Source: Paenibacillus sp. FSL R5-0766
Lineage (GTDB): Bacteria > Bacillota > Bacilli > Paenibacillales > Paenibacillaceae
DNA: 64,000 nt
Reading direction: 5' to 3'
Assembly (NCBI RefSeq): GCF_037971845.1
Contig: NZ_CP150227.1
Location: 1,488,001 to 1,552,000 of the forward strand
The position numbers and the translations under genes are program-made. Positions 1 to 8,905 of this stretch are shown here, one piece after another. The number at the start of each line of letters is the position of its first letter. Within the stretch, counting starts at the first letter, position 1. Below the pieces are notes generated by a model that was given only the letters and a program-made list of their open reading frames with translations, did no database searches and was not told the origin of the DNA.

Positions 1-2
1 TT

Positions 3-296
3 AATGCACTTGGTCGGCCTGGACTTGTGATGATCAGACAGCTCATTGCACTCTCGGTGACGGTGGCTTTGTTCTTTGTATTCACCCCGCTGTGGGGGCT
101 CAACGGAATTGCGATTGCCTTATTGATCGGGTCCATTGTACGAATGGTGGTTACTGTGGCCGCGATGAAGATTGTATTTAAGGTGAAGTTTGCCGCCATG
201 TTCTATGACAAGGAAGATCTGCCGTTTCTCTATGAACGGTTAAATAAAAAAAGAAGAAGAGTCACCCAAGGAGGAGATGGAGATGCTGGGCACTAA
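3..296 (+). CDS. Polysaccharide flippase, C-terminal end (partial)
   Basis: The reading frame is open from the window edge and its start lies outside, so only about 97 C-terminal residues are visible. They contain an NALGRPGL-type loop followed by two hydrophobic segments and a short basic cytoplasmic tail, which is how Wzx/MATE-like lipid-linked oligosaccharide flippases end. Such proteins move undecaprenyl-linked repeat units across the membrane for exopolysaccharide assembly. The next gene starts before this one stops, so the two are probably translationally coupled. Assignment rests on the tail plus the exopolysaccharide context; another multi-span transporter is possible. Confidence 0.6.
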   Translation, partial: NALGRPGLVMIRQLIALSVTVALFFVFTPLWGLNGIAIALLIGSIVRMVVTVAAMKIVFKVKFAAMFYDKEDLPFLYERLNKKRRRVTQGGDGDAGH

Positions 297-1311
297 CAAT
301 ATTCATCCAATGGAAGAGTTGAAGGGACATTTACGTCAGATTTTGAAGGTCATTCCACCGCGTACCGAAATCTATTATTTGGATTACCCGGTGCATAGTA
401 ACGGTGGCGACTTGTTGATTATGAAAGGTACTGAGGCTTTCTTCCGGGACAATGATATTCATGTACGTGCCAGATACAGCATTCTGGATTGCCCTTTGTC
501 TCTCAAGGTACCGGAAGGTATCACGATTGTGTTGCATGGGGGAGGTAACTTTGGTGATCTGTACCCTGCCCATCAGAAATTGAGAGAGCGAATGATTGCC
601 CAGCATCCGAATCACCGGATTGTCATTCTGCCTCAGACGATGTTTTACAAGAGTGATATTGAATTGAAAAAGACAGCCCAAGTATTCAATCGTCATAAGG
701 ATGTACACTTTTTTGTCCGGGATACCTTATCTTATGAGATAGCCAGTAAAGAATTTCAACAAACCAATGTGTATCTATCCCCGGATATGGCGCATCAGTT
801 GTGGCCTCTTAAGTCGAAGAGCAAGCCTACCGCAGAGATGTTGTATTTCTTTCGTAAAGACATTGAGAAAACTCAGAATCAGGTGCATTACGAATCCGTC
901 AGTGGACCCAAGGCCACGTTTAAAGACTGGGAGACATTGTACAACCGGGTAGACCGGAAGATCATTCGCATGATTACGTCCCGGTTAAAGTCAGGGAAAG
1001 GCAGCTCTTTCGCCCGCTGGTTGTGGTACAAATACTCTGATCGGATGGTACATACGGCCATTAAGGAATTCAATCAATACCGAACCATCACGACATCCCG
1101 TCTGCATGGACATATTCTGGCCTGTCTCCTGGATCAACCGAACATCCTGCTGGATAATTCATACGGCAAGAACTCGAATTATTATGCAGCTTGGACCAAG
1201 AGCAATCCGGCAGGCAGACTGGAGTCCAATCAGACCAGCACATATAACAAGCCAACCGAGACTGGCAAGGGAGCAAGTACGGTTGTGCTGTCGGATGGTG
1301 CAGCCCTATGA
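283..1311 (+). CDS. Polysaccharide pyruvyl transferase family protein
   Basis: Predicted to transfer pyruvate from phosphoenolpyruvate onto a sugar hydroxyl, making a pyruvate ketal on a polysaccharide repeat unit. Visible signatures are HGGGNFGDLYP around residue 88, an RIVILPQT strand, and a C-terminal TSRLHGHILACLL / DNSYGKN region, all typical of the PS_pyruv_trans fold. An ATG at 277 abuts the AAGGAGGAG ribosome site directly, so the ATG at 283, with about 8 bases of spacing, is the better start. It overlaps the flippase by 14 bases and the next gene by 4 (ATGA), indicating one operon. Pyruvylation would add negative charge to the polymer. Confidence 0.85.
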   Translation: MLGTNNIHPMEELKGHLRQILKVIPPRTEIYYLDYPVHSNGGDLLIMKGTEAFFRDNDIHVRARYSILDCPLSLKVPEGITIVLHGGGNFGDLYPAHQKLRERMIAQHPNHRIVILPQTMFYKSDIELKKTAQVFNRHKDVHFFVRDTLSYEIASKEFQQTNVYLSPDMAHQLWPLKSKSKPTAEMLYFFRKDIEKTQNQVHYESVSGPKATFKDWETLYNRVDRKIIRMITSRLKSGKGSSFARWLWYKYSDRMVHTAIKEFNQYRTITTSRLHGHILACLLDQPNILLDNSYGKNSNYYAAWTKSNPAGRLESNQTSTYNKPTETGKGASTVVLSDGAAL

Positions 1312-2690
1312 GAAGTATTCTGTTATCTGGTGGTTCTGGCAAGCGTTTGTGGCCGTTATCCAACGATTCCAGATCCAAGCAATTTCTTAAAGTTCTTCAT
1401 GGGCCAGAGGGAAGTCCGGAATCCATGGTACAGCGGGTATGGCGACAGCTGAATCATGCCGGACTTGCATCAGAAGCGCTTATCGCGACCAGTTTGCCAC
1501 AGGTGGAGATTCTGACTTCTCAGCTGGGAGACGATGTCAGACTGGTTGTGGAGCCTGAGCGCAGAGATACGTTTCCTGCGATTGCACTCGCTGCCTCCTA
1601 TCTGTATTCCGTAGAGAGTGTGAGTCTGAATGAGACGATTGCAGTGTTGCCTGTAGATCCCTTTGTTGAAAAAGAATTCTTCGAAGTGCTGGCAACCTTA
1701 CCGGAGATGCTTGATAAGTCTGGTGCTGATCTGGCCTTGATGGGAGTTGTGCCGACGTACCCGTCAGAGAAGTACGGATACATCATTCCGCAATCCCTAT
1801 CTTCCAGTGAAAATAACAATGAATACGTGAATGTAGCGAAGTTCCAGGAGAAACCCTGCGAATCCGATGCGGTCCTCATGATTGAGCAGGCCGCATTATG
1901 GAATTGCGGGGTTTTTGCTTTTAAGCTGGGTTATTTGATTAATCTGCTCATTGAGATGGAACTGCCAATCCAGTATGAAGAAATGCTGAAGCAATACGGA
2001 AGATTGAACAAGATCAGTTTTGATTACCAGGTTGTCGAGAAGGCAAATCAGATTATCGCTATTCCGTATAACGGCTTCTGGAAAGATCTAGGCACGTGGA
2101 ACACACTCACGGAAGAGATGGGAAGCTCGGTTGTAGGAAAAGGGTGGATTACGGGAGATTCTTTGAATACCCACCTGGTCAATGAATTGAACATTCCGGT
2201 TGCCATATTGGGATTGTCGGATGTGGTGGTCGCCGTGAGTCCGGATGGCATTCTGGTCAGTGACAAAGAAGCCAGCCCACGGATCAAGGAAATCTTAAAG
2301 AACGAGGATCAACGCCCCATGTATGAGGAGCGCAGGTGGGGTTGCTACCGGGTTCTGGATTACACAAGAAACGAAGCTGGCGGCGAGGTTCTCACCAAAC
2401 GAATCTGCATCAGTGCCGGGAAAAACCTGAGTTATCAATACCACTTGCTTCGCAATGAGGTATGGACGGTTGTATCGGGAACAGGGGAATTGATTCTGGA
2501 TGGGCAGAGCCGAATGATCGGGCAAGGAGATACGGTGATCATTGACCGGAGTATGCTTCATTCCGTCAGAGCCGTTACGGAACTGGAGATCATTGAAGTA
2601 CAGATCGGCAGCCAGCTGATTGAGGAAGATATCGTTAGAGTGTCTACCGAATGGCAGGACATTGTTCAGACATATGTGAAGCACGCGTAA
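1308..2690 (+). CDS. manC: Mannose-1-phosphate guanylyltransferase with cupin domain (ManC type)
   Basis: Makes GDP-mannose from mannose-1-phosphate and GTP. The N-terminus carries the nucleotidyltransferase signature GGSGKRLWPLS followed by SKQFL; FQEKP and WNCGVFAF occur mid-protein. The last ~120 residues (from the GCYRVLDYT region, through YQYHLLRNEVWTVVSGTG) form a cupin of the type II phosphomannose-isomerase kind. At 460 residues the length fits bifunctional ManC/AlgA proteins, although whether the isomerase half is active cannot be told. The start overlaps the upstream stop as ATGA. With the downstream UDP-glucose dehydrogenase it supplies sugar nucleotides for a mannose- and glucuronate-containing exopolysaccharide. 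Confidence 0.9.
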   Translation: MRSILLSGGSGKRLWPLSNDSRSKQFLKVLHGPEGSPESMVQRVWRQLNHAGLASEALIATSLPQVEILTSQLGDDVRLVVEPERRDTFPAIALAASYLYSVESVSLNETIAVLPVDPFVEKEFFEVLATLPEMLDKSGADLALMGVVPTYPSEKYGYIIPQSLSSSENNNEYVNVAKFQEKPCESDAVLMIEQAALWNCGVFAFKLGYLINLLIEMELPIQYEEMLKQYGRLNKISFDYQVVEKANQIIAIPYNGFWKDLGTWNTLTEEMGSSVVGKGWITGDSLNTHLVNELNIPVAILGLSDVVVAVSPDGILVSDKEASPRIKEILKNEDQRPMYEERRWGCYRVLDYTRNEAGGEVLTKRICISAGKNLSYQYHLLRNEVWTVVSGTGELILDGQSRMIGQGDTVIIDRSMLHSVRAVTELEIIEVQIGSQLIEEDIVRVSTEWQDIVQTYVKHA

Positions 2691-2722
2691 CCAACACATT
2701 AGAACATGGGGGAGATTATGGA

Positions 2723-4054
2723 ATGAATATTACGGTGATTGGCACAGGGTATGTGGGTTTGGTATCGGGCGTATGTTTTTCGGAACTGGGAAATAACGTG
2801 ATCTGTGTCGACAACAATGTGGAAAAAGTGAATATGTTAATGGACGGTCATGTTCCGATCTATGAACCGGGTCTGAAGGATATCATGAATGCCAATATGA
2901 AAGCAGGAAGGCTGTCCTTCACCACCAACATTCAGGATGCCATCAGTCGTTCGGATATCATCATTATCGCAGTGGGTACGCCATCCCTGCCTAATGGCGA
3001 AGCAAATCTGAGCTTTATTGAGCTTGTCGCGCGAGAAATAGGTTCTTATATGGATAATTATAAAATAATAATGACTAAAAGCACTGTTCCTGTCGGAACC
3101 AACGATCGTATTCAGGAATGGATCAGCAGTTTGACGAATCATCCATTCGACATGGCATCGGTACCGGAATTCCTGCGAGAAGGTACCGCTGTCCAGGATA
3201 CGCTCTATCCTGACCGGATAGTCATTGGGACACATAGTGAGCGGGCAGTCGCCACGTTGAAAGAGCTGCATCAACCATTAACCGATCAGATTATTGTTAC
3301 GGATATTCGCTCAGCCGAAATGATTAAATATGCATCCAATGCTTTCCTGGCAACCAAGATCTCATTTATCAACGAAATCTCTAACATCTGTGAAAAAGTA
3401 GGAGCAGATGTCAGCCGCGTTGCCGAAGGCATGGGCTATGACAGACGAATCGGTGCCTCCTTTCTCAAGGCAGGCATTGGTTACGGAGGTTCCTGTTTCC
3501 CTAAGGATACACAGGCTCTGATTCAAATTGCAGGTAATGTGGATTATGACTTCAAACTGCTGAAGTCCGTGGTGGAAGTGAACAAAGATCAACGCTTCAA
3601 CGTCATTCGTAAACTGGAAGACGCACTGGGCTCACTCGAAGGGAAGGAGATTGCCATCTGGGGGCTTGCTTTCAAACCGGATACCGATGACGTTCGTGAT
3701 GCTCCGGCGATTGAGATCATTCAGCGTTTGCTTGAGCAGGGGGCAGTGATTCGGGCGTATGACCCCATCGCTACCGAGAACTTCCGCAAAGAGGTGGATT
3801 CCCCATCCATTACGTGGGAAGAGCGTGCCATGAAAGCGGCGGAAGGTGCTGATGCACTCTGCGTTCTGACGGAATGGAAAGAGTTCATGGAGGTTAACCT
3901 GACTGATTTGGCAGCACATATGAATCAACCCATCCTGATTGATGGAAGAAACATCTACGGAGAAGATCAGATTAAAGATACGTCCTTCCAATACTACTCC
4001 GTTGGTCGTCCAGGTCTAACCAATATCGATGGTAGAAAAACGGCAGTCATCTAA
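2723..4054 (+). CDS. UDP-glucose 6-dehydrogenase family protein
   Basis: Oxidises UDP-glucose to UDP-glucuronate with two NAD+. The Rossmann motif VIGTGYVGLVSG is at the extreme N-terminus, the helix motif YASNAFLATKISFINEI near residue 200, the catalytic cysteine in GYGGSCFPKD, and the C-terminal nucleotide-binding region in GLAFKPDTDDVRDAP. The open frame extends upstream, but the ATG at 2723 follows a GGGGAG ribosome site and places the Rossmann fold at residue 3, so it is preferred; 443 residues is the usual size. GDP-mannose dehydrogenases share the fold, but these motifs suit the UDP-glucose enzyme (TuaD/Ugd) better. Confidence 0.9.
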   Translation: MNITVIGTGYVGLVSGVCFSELGNNVICVDNNVEKVNMLMDGHVPIYEPGLKDIMNANMKAGRLSFTTNIQDAISRSDIIIIAVGTPSLPNGEANLSFIELVAREIGSYMDNYKIIMTKSTVPVGTNDRIQEWISSLTNHPFDMASVPEFLREGTAVQDTLYPDRIVIGTHSERAVATLKELHQPLTDQIIVTDIRSAEMIKYASNAFLATKISFINEISNICEKVGADVSRVAEGMGYDRRIGASFLKAGIGYGGSCFPKDTQALIQIAGNVDYDFKLLKSVVEVNKDQRFNVIRKLEDALGSLEGKEIAIWGLAFKPDTDDVRDAPAIEIIQRLLEQGAVIRAYDPIATENFRKEVDSPSITWEERAMKAAEGADALCVLTEWKEFMEVNLTDLAAHMNQPILIDGRNIYGEDQIKDTSFQYYSVGRPGLTNIDGRKTAVI

Positions 4055-4067
4055 CGGAGGCCATAAC

Positions 4068-4988
4068 ATGAGACGCGGGATCAAAATAACATTAGGTGCC
4101 ATTTCCCTTGTTGCAGTTGTTATGATTGGATATTCTGTGTACCTGTATTCGCATGTCAAATCAGCGGCGGATCAAATGTATGAACCCCGGGAACCCATCA
4201 AGCAGGTATCAATTGTCGACCAGCGGGGTGGGGGAGATTTCCCTGTGGACATGGAGAATGAAGAACCTTTTAATGCTTTGATCCTGGGTGTGGATGAACG
4301 TTCCAATGATCGGGGGCGCTCTGACACCATGATTGTATTAAGTGTTAATCCTGCGAAGCAATCCGCACTTATGTTTAACATCCCCCGAGATACCAGAACG
4401 AATATTGTTGGTCACGGCACGGAGGATAAGATCAACCATGCTTACGCTTTTGGGGGCGTTAACATGTCTGTGCAAACGGTGGAACAATTGCTTGACGTTC
4501 CCATACATTACTACATGAAAGTGAATATGGAGGGCTTTGCACAAGTCATCGACATGGTGGGTGGAGTGAATGTGAATAACCCTTTTGCATTTGACTATGA
4601 GGGTTACCGGTTCGAGCAAGGGAATATTCATCTGGATGGTGAAGCGGCTTTGGGATTTTCGCGGATGCGTTATGATGATCCGAAGGGAGATCTCGGGCGG
4701 AATGACCGTCAGCGAGAGATCATCAAACAAGTGCTGAAGAATACGGTCCAGGTATCCAACGTGTTGCAACTGGAGACGTTGCTGGACGAAGTCAGTGCTC
4801 ACGTCAGAACCGACGTTACCTTTGATGAGATGAAGCAGATGTTCTCCAATTATCGTTCGGTACTGGATCATATTGAATCCGTTGAGATTAAAGGAGCGGG
4901 CAAGAAAATAGACGGAGTGTATTACTATATCGTGGAACAGTCGGAACGAGACAGGATACATCAGATGATTGAAGAACATTCAAAATGA
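4068..4988 (+). CDS. LytR-CpsA-Psr (LCP) family cell-wall polymer ligase
   Basis: Extracytoplasmic enzyme that moves undecaprenyl-linked glycopolymers onto peptidoglycan. One N-terminal membrane segment (residues ~6-25) is followed by the LCP domain: LILGVDERS, RSDTMIVLSVNP, the FNIPRDTR block, KINHAYAFGG, and the arginine-rich FSRMRYDDPKGDLGRNDRQR stretch that contacts the polyprenyl pyrophosphate in characterised members. The ATG at 4068 follows ACGGAGG with good spacing; a longer in-frame start lies inside the previous gene. Its place in an exopolysaccharide operon suggests that some of the polymer is anchored to the wall instead of being released. 306 residues is normal. Confidence 0.9.
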   Translation: MRRGIKITLGAISLVAVVMIGYSVYLYSHVKSAADQMYEPREPIKQVSIVDQRGGGDFPVDMENEEPFNALILGVDERSNDRGRSDTMIVLSVNPAKQSALMFNIPRDTRTNIVGHGTEDKINHAYAFGGVNMSVQTVEQLLDVPIHYYMKVNMEGFAQVIDMVGGVNVNNPFAFDYEGYRFEQGNIHLDGEAALGFSRMRYDDPKGDLGRNDRQREIIKQVLKNTVQVSNVLQLETLLDEVSAHVRTDVTFDEMKQMFSNYRSVLDHIESVEIKGAGKKIDGVYYYIVEQSERDRIHQMIEEHSK

Positions 4989-5009
4989 TCGGATAGGGCG
5001 GTGAACCAG

Positions 5010-7169
5010 ATGCGTATCTCCAGACTAATGAAATTGTCCCTGATTGTGCTACTCATGTATATGCTCATGATACCGGCAAGTACAAATTATGTTCAATCAG
5101 CTCAAAACTATCAGTGGAATAATATACCTATTGGTGGTGGGGGGTACGTTACGGGGGTGGTCATTCATCCGACTGAGCCTGATCTGGTTTACGCTCGAAC
5201 TGATGTTGGAGGAGCTTACCGACTGGATGTAACTTCAGGAGATTGGATTCCACTACTGGATCATTTTGGAGATGAGGACAGTAATCTGTACGGCGTGGAT
5301 GGAATTGCGCTGGATCAGCAAAACCCCAATGTTGTGTATATCGCTGCTGGGAAGTACGGGAACGTGGGGCCAAGTGATATTCTGAAATCCACAGACCGGG
5401 GAGAAACCTGGATTCGAACCGGACTTAATCTTCGGAATGAATCGAATGGAAATATCCATCGAGCCATGGGAGAGAGCATCGCGGTTAATCCCACGAACTC
5501 CAATTACCTGCACGTGGGTACACGATATGATGGATTGTACACTTCCAGTGATGGTGCAGCCACGTGGAGCAAGGTATGGGATGTACCTAGCGGGCTGTCC
5601 GGTGAGGGGATTCGGAGTGTAGCATATGGATTGAATCCCGTGACAAAGCAAGGTCAAGTTGTGTATGCGGGGGTTCGCGGCATTGGTGTGTATAGCAAAG
5701 CACCAAGAAGCAATGGGCAGACCACCTGGCAACTTACCGGGAGAAGTCCCGAATATCCTGCACGTATGACTGTGGCGAAGAACGGGACGTTGTATGTGAC
5801 CACGGATAATCAGGGCGTATACAAGTTCAATGGTGTGCAGTGGACGAATATAACACCCAGCTCCAGTTACTCATCTTATTATGGAATCACGATTGATCCG
5901 AATAATGATAATCACATCCTGGCAGCCGTTCGAACAGGCGGGGATAATCTGCCACTGTATCGTTCCGTTAATGGCGGACAGAGTTGGACAACAGTGAGCA
6001 AAACGCTGGTATCCAAACCGTCATGGTGGACACCCAACATGTTTTTCTCAGCGACATCCAGTATCAAGTTTGATCCGCATAATCCGGGCACCGTATACGC
6101 TACAGACTGGTTTGGCGTGTACAAGACGGAAAATATCAATGGTACCAATGGATTGACTGGCAATACAGCGAGTACTTGGGAAGCCATCACCGATGGTCAT
6201 GAAGAAGTCGTCGCACTCACTGCATCCACACCACCTCAGGGTGTTTCATTCTTTAGTGGTTTAACGGATCAAGTCGGATTTAGACATGAAAATGTAACCG
6301 ATGTTCCTCTTAATAAAATCCCGCTCGCAGGTATGCGAGAAATTGTGAGTATTGACTATCATGAGGCAAACCCGAATTACATGATATTTCTGGGAAGCAG
6401 TGACTGGTATGGTACCACCACACGCTTATTTGTCTCTTCCAATAACGGGGTTACCGTAACTCCAATGAATGTTCCGGTTGGCTCCAAACTGGGGAGGGTC
6501 GCCTACTCGGCCATCAATCCGAATGTAATTGTTTATTACCCCCAGACCGGTAATCCGGTCAGAAGCACGAATCGTGGCGCAACATGGCAAAATATGAATG
6601 GTGCCCCATTTCAGGCCATCGGGGGGAATATGGTCTTTGCCTATAATCATCCACTGGCTGCGGATCGCATCAATGGATATAAATTTTATATGTATGCTGC
6701 CGGTTATCTGTATCGGTCTACGGATGCAGGAGCCAACTGGTCCAAGGCCAATGCGGTTCGCCTTCCTATTAATACGGATATCAATACAAGCTTCATTAAA
6801 GTCGAGGCTGCACCTGGCGTGGCGAATAATGTATGGGTGAGTCTGGGAACCGATGGATTATATGCATCAACGAACTCTGGAAATACCTTTTCCAAGATCC
6901 CGGGTGTGCAGAATTCCAAATTATTTGCCTTTGGAAAAGCGAAGTCGGGTAAATTAGTTCCAGCTGTCTATGTATATGGCACCGTAAATAACGTGAATGG
7001 ATTCTTCCGTTCAGATGATATGGGGGCAACCTGGAACAATATAGGTCCTTTAGGTAATGGAATCGGGCTGGGCAATGAACCGCAAATTATGGCGGCAGAC
7101 CGTCAAATCTATGGTCAGCTATATGTAGGTACAAATGGCAGAGGCATGTATGTTGGATCAATAGAATAA
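5010..7169 (+). CDS. Secreted GH74-like beta-propeller protein (BNR/Asp-box repeats)
   Basis: A signal peptide (residues ~1-31, hydrophobic core then VQSA) precedes a long beta-propeller protein with recurring Asp-box motifs such as STDRGETW, SSDGAATW, SVNGGQSW, STNRGATW, STDAGANW and SDDMGATW. The mature N-terminus (WNNIPIGGGGYVTG ... YARTDVGGAYR) matches the start of family GH74 xyloglucanases, and Asp65 sits where those enzymes keep a catalytic aspartate. No carbohydrate-binding module follows. The ATG at 5010 is preferred over the GTG at 5001 because it is spaced properly from AGGGCGG. Inside an exopolysaccharide operon it is more likely to trim the cell's own polymer than plant xyloglucan; activity is not proven. 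Confidence 0.7.
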   Translation: MRISRLMKLSLIVLLMYMLMIPASTNYVQSAQNYQWNNIPIGGGGYVTGVVIHPTEPDLVYARTDVGGAYRLDVTSGDWIPLLDHFGDEDSNLYGVDGIALDQQNPNVVYIAAGKYGNVGPSDILKSTDRGETWIRTGLNLRNESNGNIHRAMGESIAVNPTNSNYLHVGTRYDGLYTSSDGAATWSKVWDVPSGLSGEGIRSVAYGLNPVTKQGQVVYAGVRGIGVYSKAPRSNGQTTWQLTGRSPEYPARMTVAKNGTLYVTTDNQGVYKFNGVQWTNITPSSSYSSYYGITIDPNNDNHILAAVRTGGDNLPLYRSVNGGQSWTTVSKTLVSKPSWWTPNMFFSATSSIKFDPHNPGTVYATDWFGVYKTENINGTNGLTGNTASTWEAITDGHEEVVALTASTPPQGVSFFSGLTDQVGFRHENVTDVPLNKIPLAGMREIVSIDYHEANPNYMIFLGSSDWYGTTTRLFVSSNNGVTVTPMNVPVGSKLGRVAYSAINPNVIVYYPQTGNPVRSTNRGATWQNMNGAPFQAIGGNMVFAYNHPLAADRINGYKFYMYAAGYLYRSTDAGANWSKANAVRLPINTDINTSFIKVEAAPGVANNVWVSLGTDGLYASTNSGNTFSKIPGVQNSKLFAFGKAKSGKLVPAVYVYGTVNNVNGFFRSDDMGATWNNIGPLGNGIGLGNEPQIMAADRQIYGQLYVGTNGRGMYVGSIE

Positions 7170-7179
7170 CGAGAGAGAT

Positions 7180-7764
7180 ATGAAAGTGGTGAAGATCAAA
7201 ATGATGGAGGAGGACTCCGGGCGCACGAGACAAAAGCATGTACGAAGAACGTACGGATTTCTCATTGCTCTGCTGTTGATTGTGATCTGGATTCTGGTCA
7301 TTTGGTCCATGTCCACGCAATCCTCTCAACAGCAAGACATTCAGCCTTGGCTTCATAAATGGTCCCAAAAATTGCACATCGGTTTTACACTTCCTGATGT
7401 GCAATTCACTTACGGGGAATATGAGTATTCGCTGAAGCAGAGGCCGTATGATTTTGCAGAGTTCATCTTTCGCAAGAGTGCGCATTTATTTGTATACGCT
7501 GTGCTCGCTGTGCTTGTCTATGGCGGGCTGCGGTACAGAAGAACCTCCCTTGTAACCAGTATCGTTTCTGCTCTGGCTGTGGTGTTTGTTATCGCCTCCA
7601 TTGATGAGTATATTCAACAGTTCAGCCCGGACAGGACAAGCTCGATACGTGATGTTGGAGTGGACTTGCTCGGCGGTTGCTGTGGGATTGCCATATATGC
7701 AGGGCTTCAGTCCATGATCCGAAGGATCAGAAAAGGAAAGCGTACTTCCATTCACAGCGAGTGA
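7180..7764 (+). CDS. VanZ family membrane protein
   Basis: A 194-residue protein with a basic N-terminus, one membrane segment near residues 22-45, a soluble loop, and a C-terminal group of membrane segments carrying the VanZ signature: RKSAHLFVYAVLAVLVYGGL and DEYIQQFSPDRTSSIRDVGVDLLGG. VanZ proteins have been linked to glycopeptide tolerance, but most family members, especially those at the end of exopolysaccharide operons, have no known role. It starts 10 bases after the GH74-like gene and is probably co-transcribed. The ribosome site is weak (GAGAGA), and an ATG at 7201 is an alternative start. Confidence 0.8.
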   Translation: MKVVKIKMMEEDSGRTRQKHVRRTYGFLIALLLIVIWILVIWSMSTQSSQQQDIQPWLHKWSQKLHIGFTLPDVQFTYGEYEYSLKQRPYDFAEFIFRKSAHLFVYAVLAVLVYGGLRYRRTSLVTSIVSALAVVFVIASIDEYIQQFSPDRTSSIRDVGVDLLGGCCGIAIYAGLQSMIRRIRKGKRTSIHSE

Positions 7765-7848
7765 TTTCCCAGGAAATTAGATGTATCGTTCAACTTCTAC
7801 TTGTCTGCCATCCATCATAAGTATGGAGTAGGACAAGGAGGATTGGAC

Positions 7849-8370
7849 ATGCTGCGAAGAAGGAACCGGAATGCTTTGCTCAAAAAGATCGGGTTCATCA
7901 CGATCATTGTATTATTGCTGTGGTTGATTGCCAGAACCATTCCGTATCTGTTTGAGGCAGATACATCGGATGAAGCTGCTGCTGTTGCCGAAGAGTTCTA
8001 CAAATATGAGCAGACAGGTGACTTCGGCAGTTCATGGGAACTTTTTCATCCCCTGATGAAAGAGCGGTTTCCCAAGAGTGCTTACGTACAGAACAGAGCA
8101 CATATATTTATGCAGCATTTTGGCGTGGAAACGTTTGAGCTGGAGATGGAAAAGCCGGAGCGCGAGTTCGATGTAACCGTGATCGATGGCGTTAAGCCAT
8201 TTTCTGAAGCCTACAGAATTCGGATCAACCAGAAGTACTCAGGTACCTTTGGCCAATTCGATATTGTGCAGACCTGTTATCTGGTAGAGGATGGAGATGA
8301 GTGGACCTTACTCTGGTATTATCCAAATCAGAAAAATGAGGATACCTCGCAGGTCGACAATAGTGACTGA
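7849..8370 (+). CDS. Hypothetical single-pass membrane protein
   Basis: Not recognised by name. One membrane segment at residues ~12-30 is followed by an extracytoplasmic domain of about 135 residues. Its layout (EAAAVAEEFYKYEQTGDFGSSWELFHP, then a strand-rich half ending DGDEWTLLWYYP) resembles the NTF2-like folds common in Firmicute surface proteins. The ATG at 7849 follows AAGGAGG with 7 bases of spacing and is much better supported than the upstream TTG at 7801. It closes the exopolysaccharide gene run and is followed directly by a strong terminator. Confidence 0.7.
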   Translation: MLRRRNRNALLKKIGFITIIVLLLWLIARTIPYLFEADTSDEAAAVAEEFYKYEQTGDFGSSWELFHPLMKERFPKSAYVQNRAHIFMQHFGVETFELEMEKPEREFDVTVIDGVKPFSEAYRIRINQKYSGTFGQFDIVQTCYLVEDGDEWTLLWYYPNQKNEDTSQVDNSD

Positions 8371-8428
8371 TCAGGAAATAATATTAACCCATACATTGAA
8401 CCGAATTGTATCATTTACCTAACATGAG

Positions 8429-8473
8429 GCTCCATAAATGCGAGACTTTTGTCGCATTTATGGAGCTTTTTTT
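8429..8473 (+). terminator. Rho-independent terminator
   Basis: A perfect 15-bp stem (GCTCCATAAATGCGA and its complement) with an 8-base loop is followed by seven T residues. It ends transcription of the exopolysaccharide gene run. Confidence 0.95.
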
Positions 8474-8503
8474 GCGTTTTGCTTGTTTTTATGGCGGTAA
8501 AGC

Positions 8504-8556
8504 CTTGACATTAGTCCCGGTGTCAAGTAAATTACGAGATAGATACAAAATGTATC
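8504..8556 (+). promoter_or_regulatory. Promoter with two inverted repeats (putative operators)
   Basis: TTGACA (8505-8510) and TAAATT (8528-8533) are 17 bases apart and give a plausible sigma-A promoter. The -35 box lies in one arm of an inverted repeat, CTTGACA (8504-8510) and TGTCAAG (8521-8527). A second perfect repeat, GATACA-AAA-TGTATC, lies at 8542-8556 near the expected transcript start. Repressor binding at either repeat would block the promoter. The regulator is unknown. Confidence 0.5.
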
Positions 8557-8621
8557 AATTTTCAGCGTCTAACGACAAATAACAAGGACTTCTAAGCTCC
8601 TTGTGAGGGGAAGGAATATCA

Positions 8622-8873
8622 TTGATCGAAACGGGCCGCTTTTACTGTGTCAGTTGTGGGATGATTGTGTCGGTCACTAGAAGCTCTGTCGAAATGAAGG
8701 AAGAGGGCAATGGAGGCAATCACGTATTTCGCACCGGATTCTACCGGAGTGAAATGCCGCTTGGATGCTGTGAAGCGTGTGTAGTTGAAGCGAAACGTCA
8801 GGGGAAATCCCAGTTTGCGGGACAATATACTAAAGATTATGATACACTATGTTCATATGAGAAACGGGCATGA
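8622..8873 (+). CDS. Small cysteine-rich (zinc-ribbon-like) protein
   Basis: An 83-residue protein with a TTG start preceded by GAGGGGAAGG. Cysteines are arranged as CVSC near residue 9 and CCEAC near residue 49, which could coordinate one zinc ion; a lone cysteine occurs near the C-terminus. No family is recognised. It lies 32 bases before an ABC transporter pair and shares its upstream promoter region, so it may be co-transcribed with it. Real coding is supported by the ribosome site and by the separation from neighbouring genes. Confidence 0.6.
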   Translation: MIETGRFYCVSCGMIVSVTRSSVEMKEEGNGGNHVFRTGFYRSEMPLGCCEACVVEAKRQGKSQFAGQYTKDYDTLCSYEKRA

Positions 8874-8905
8874 ATGATGTGCTCGTCCATGAAGGAGGGG
8901 ATTGA

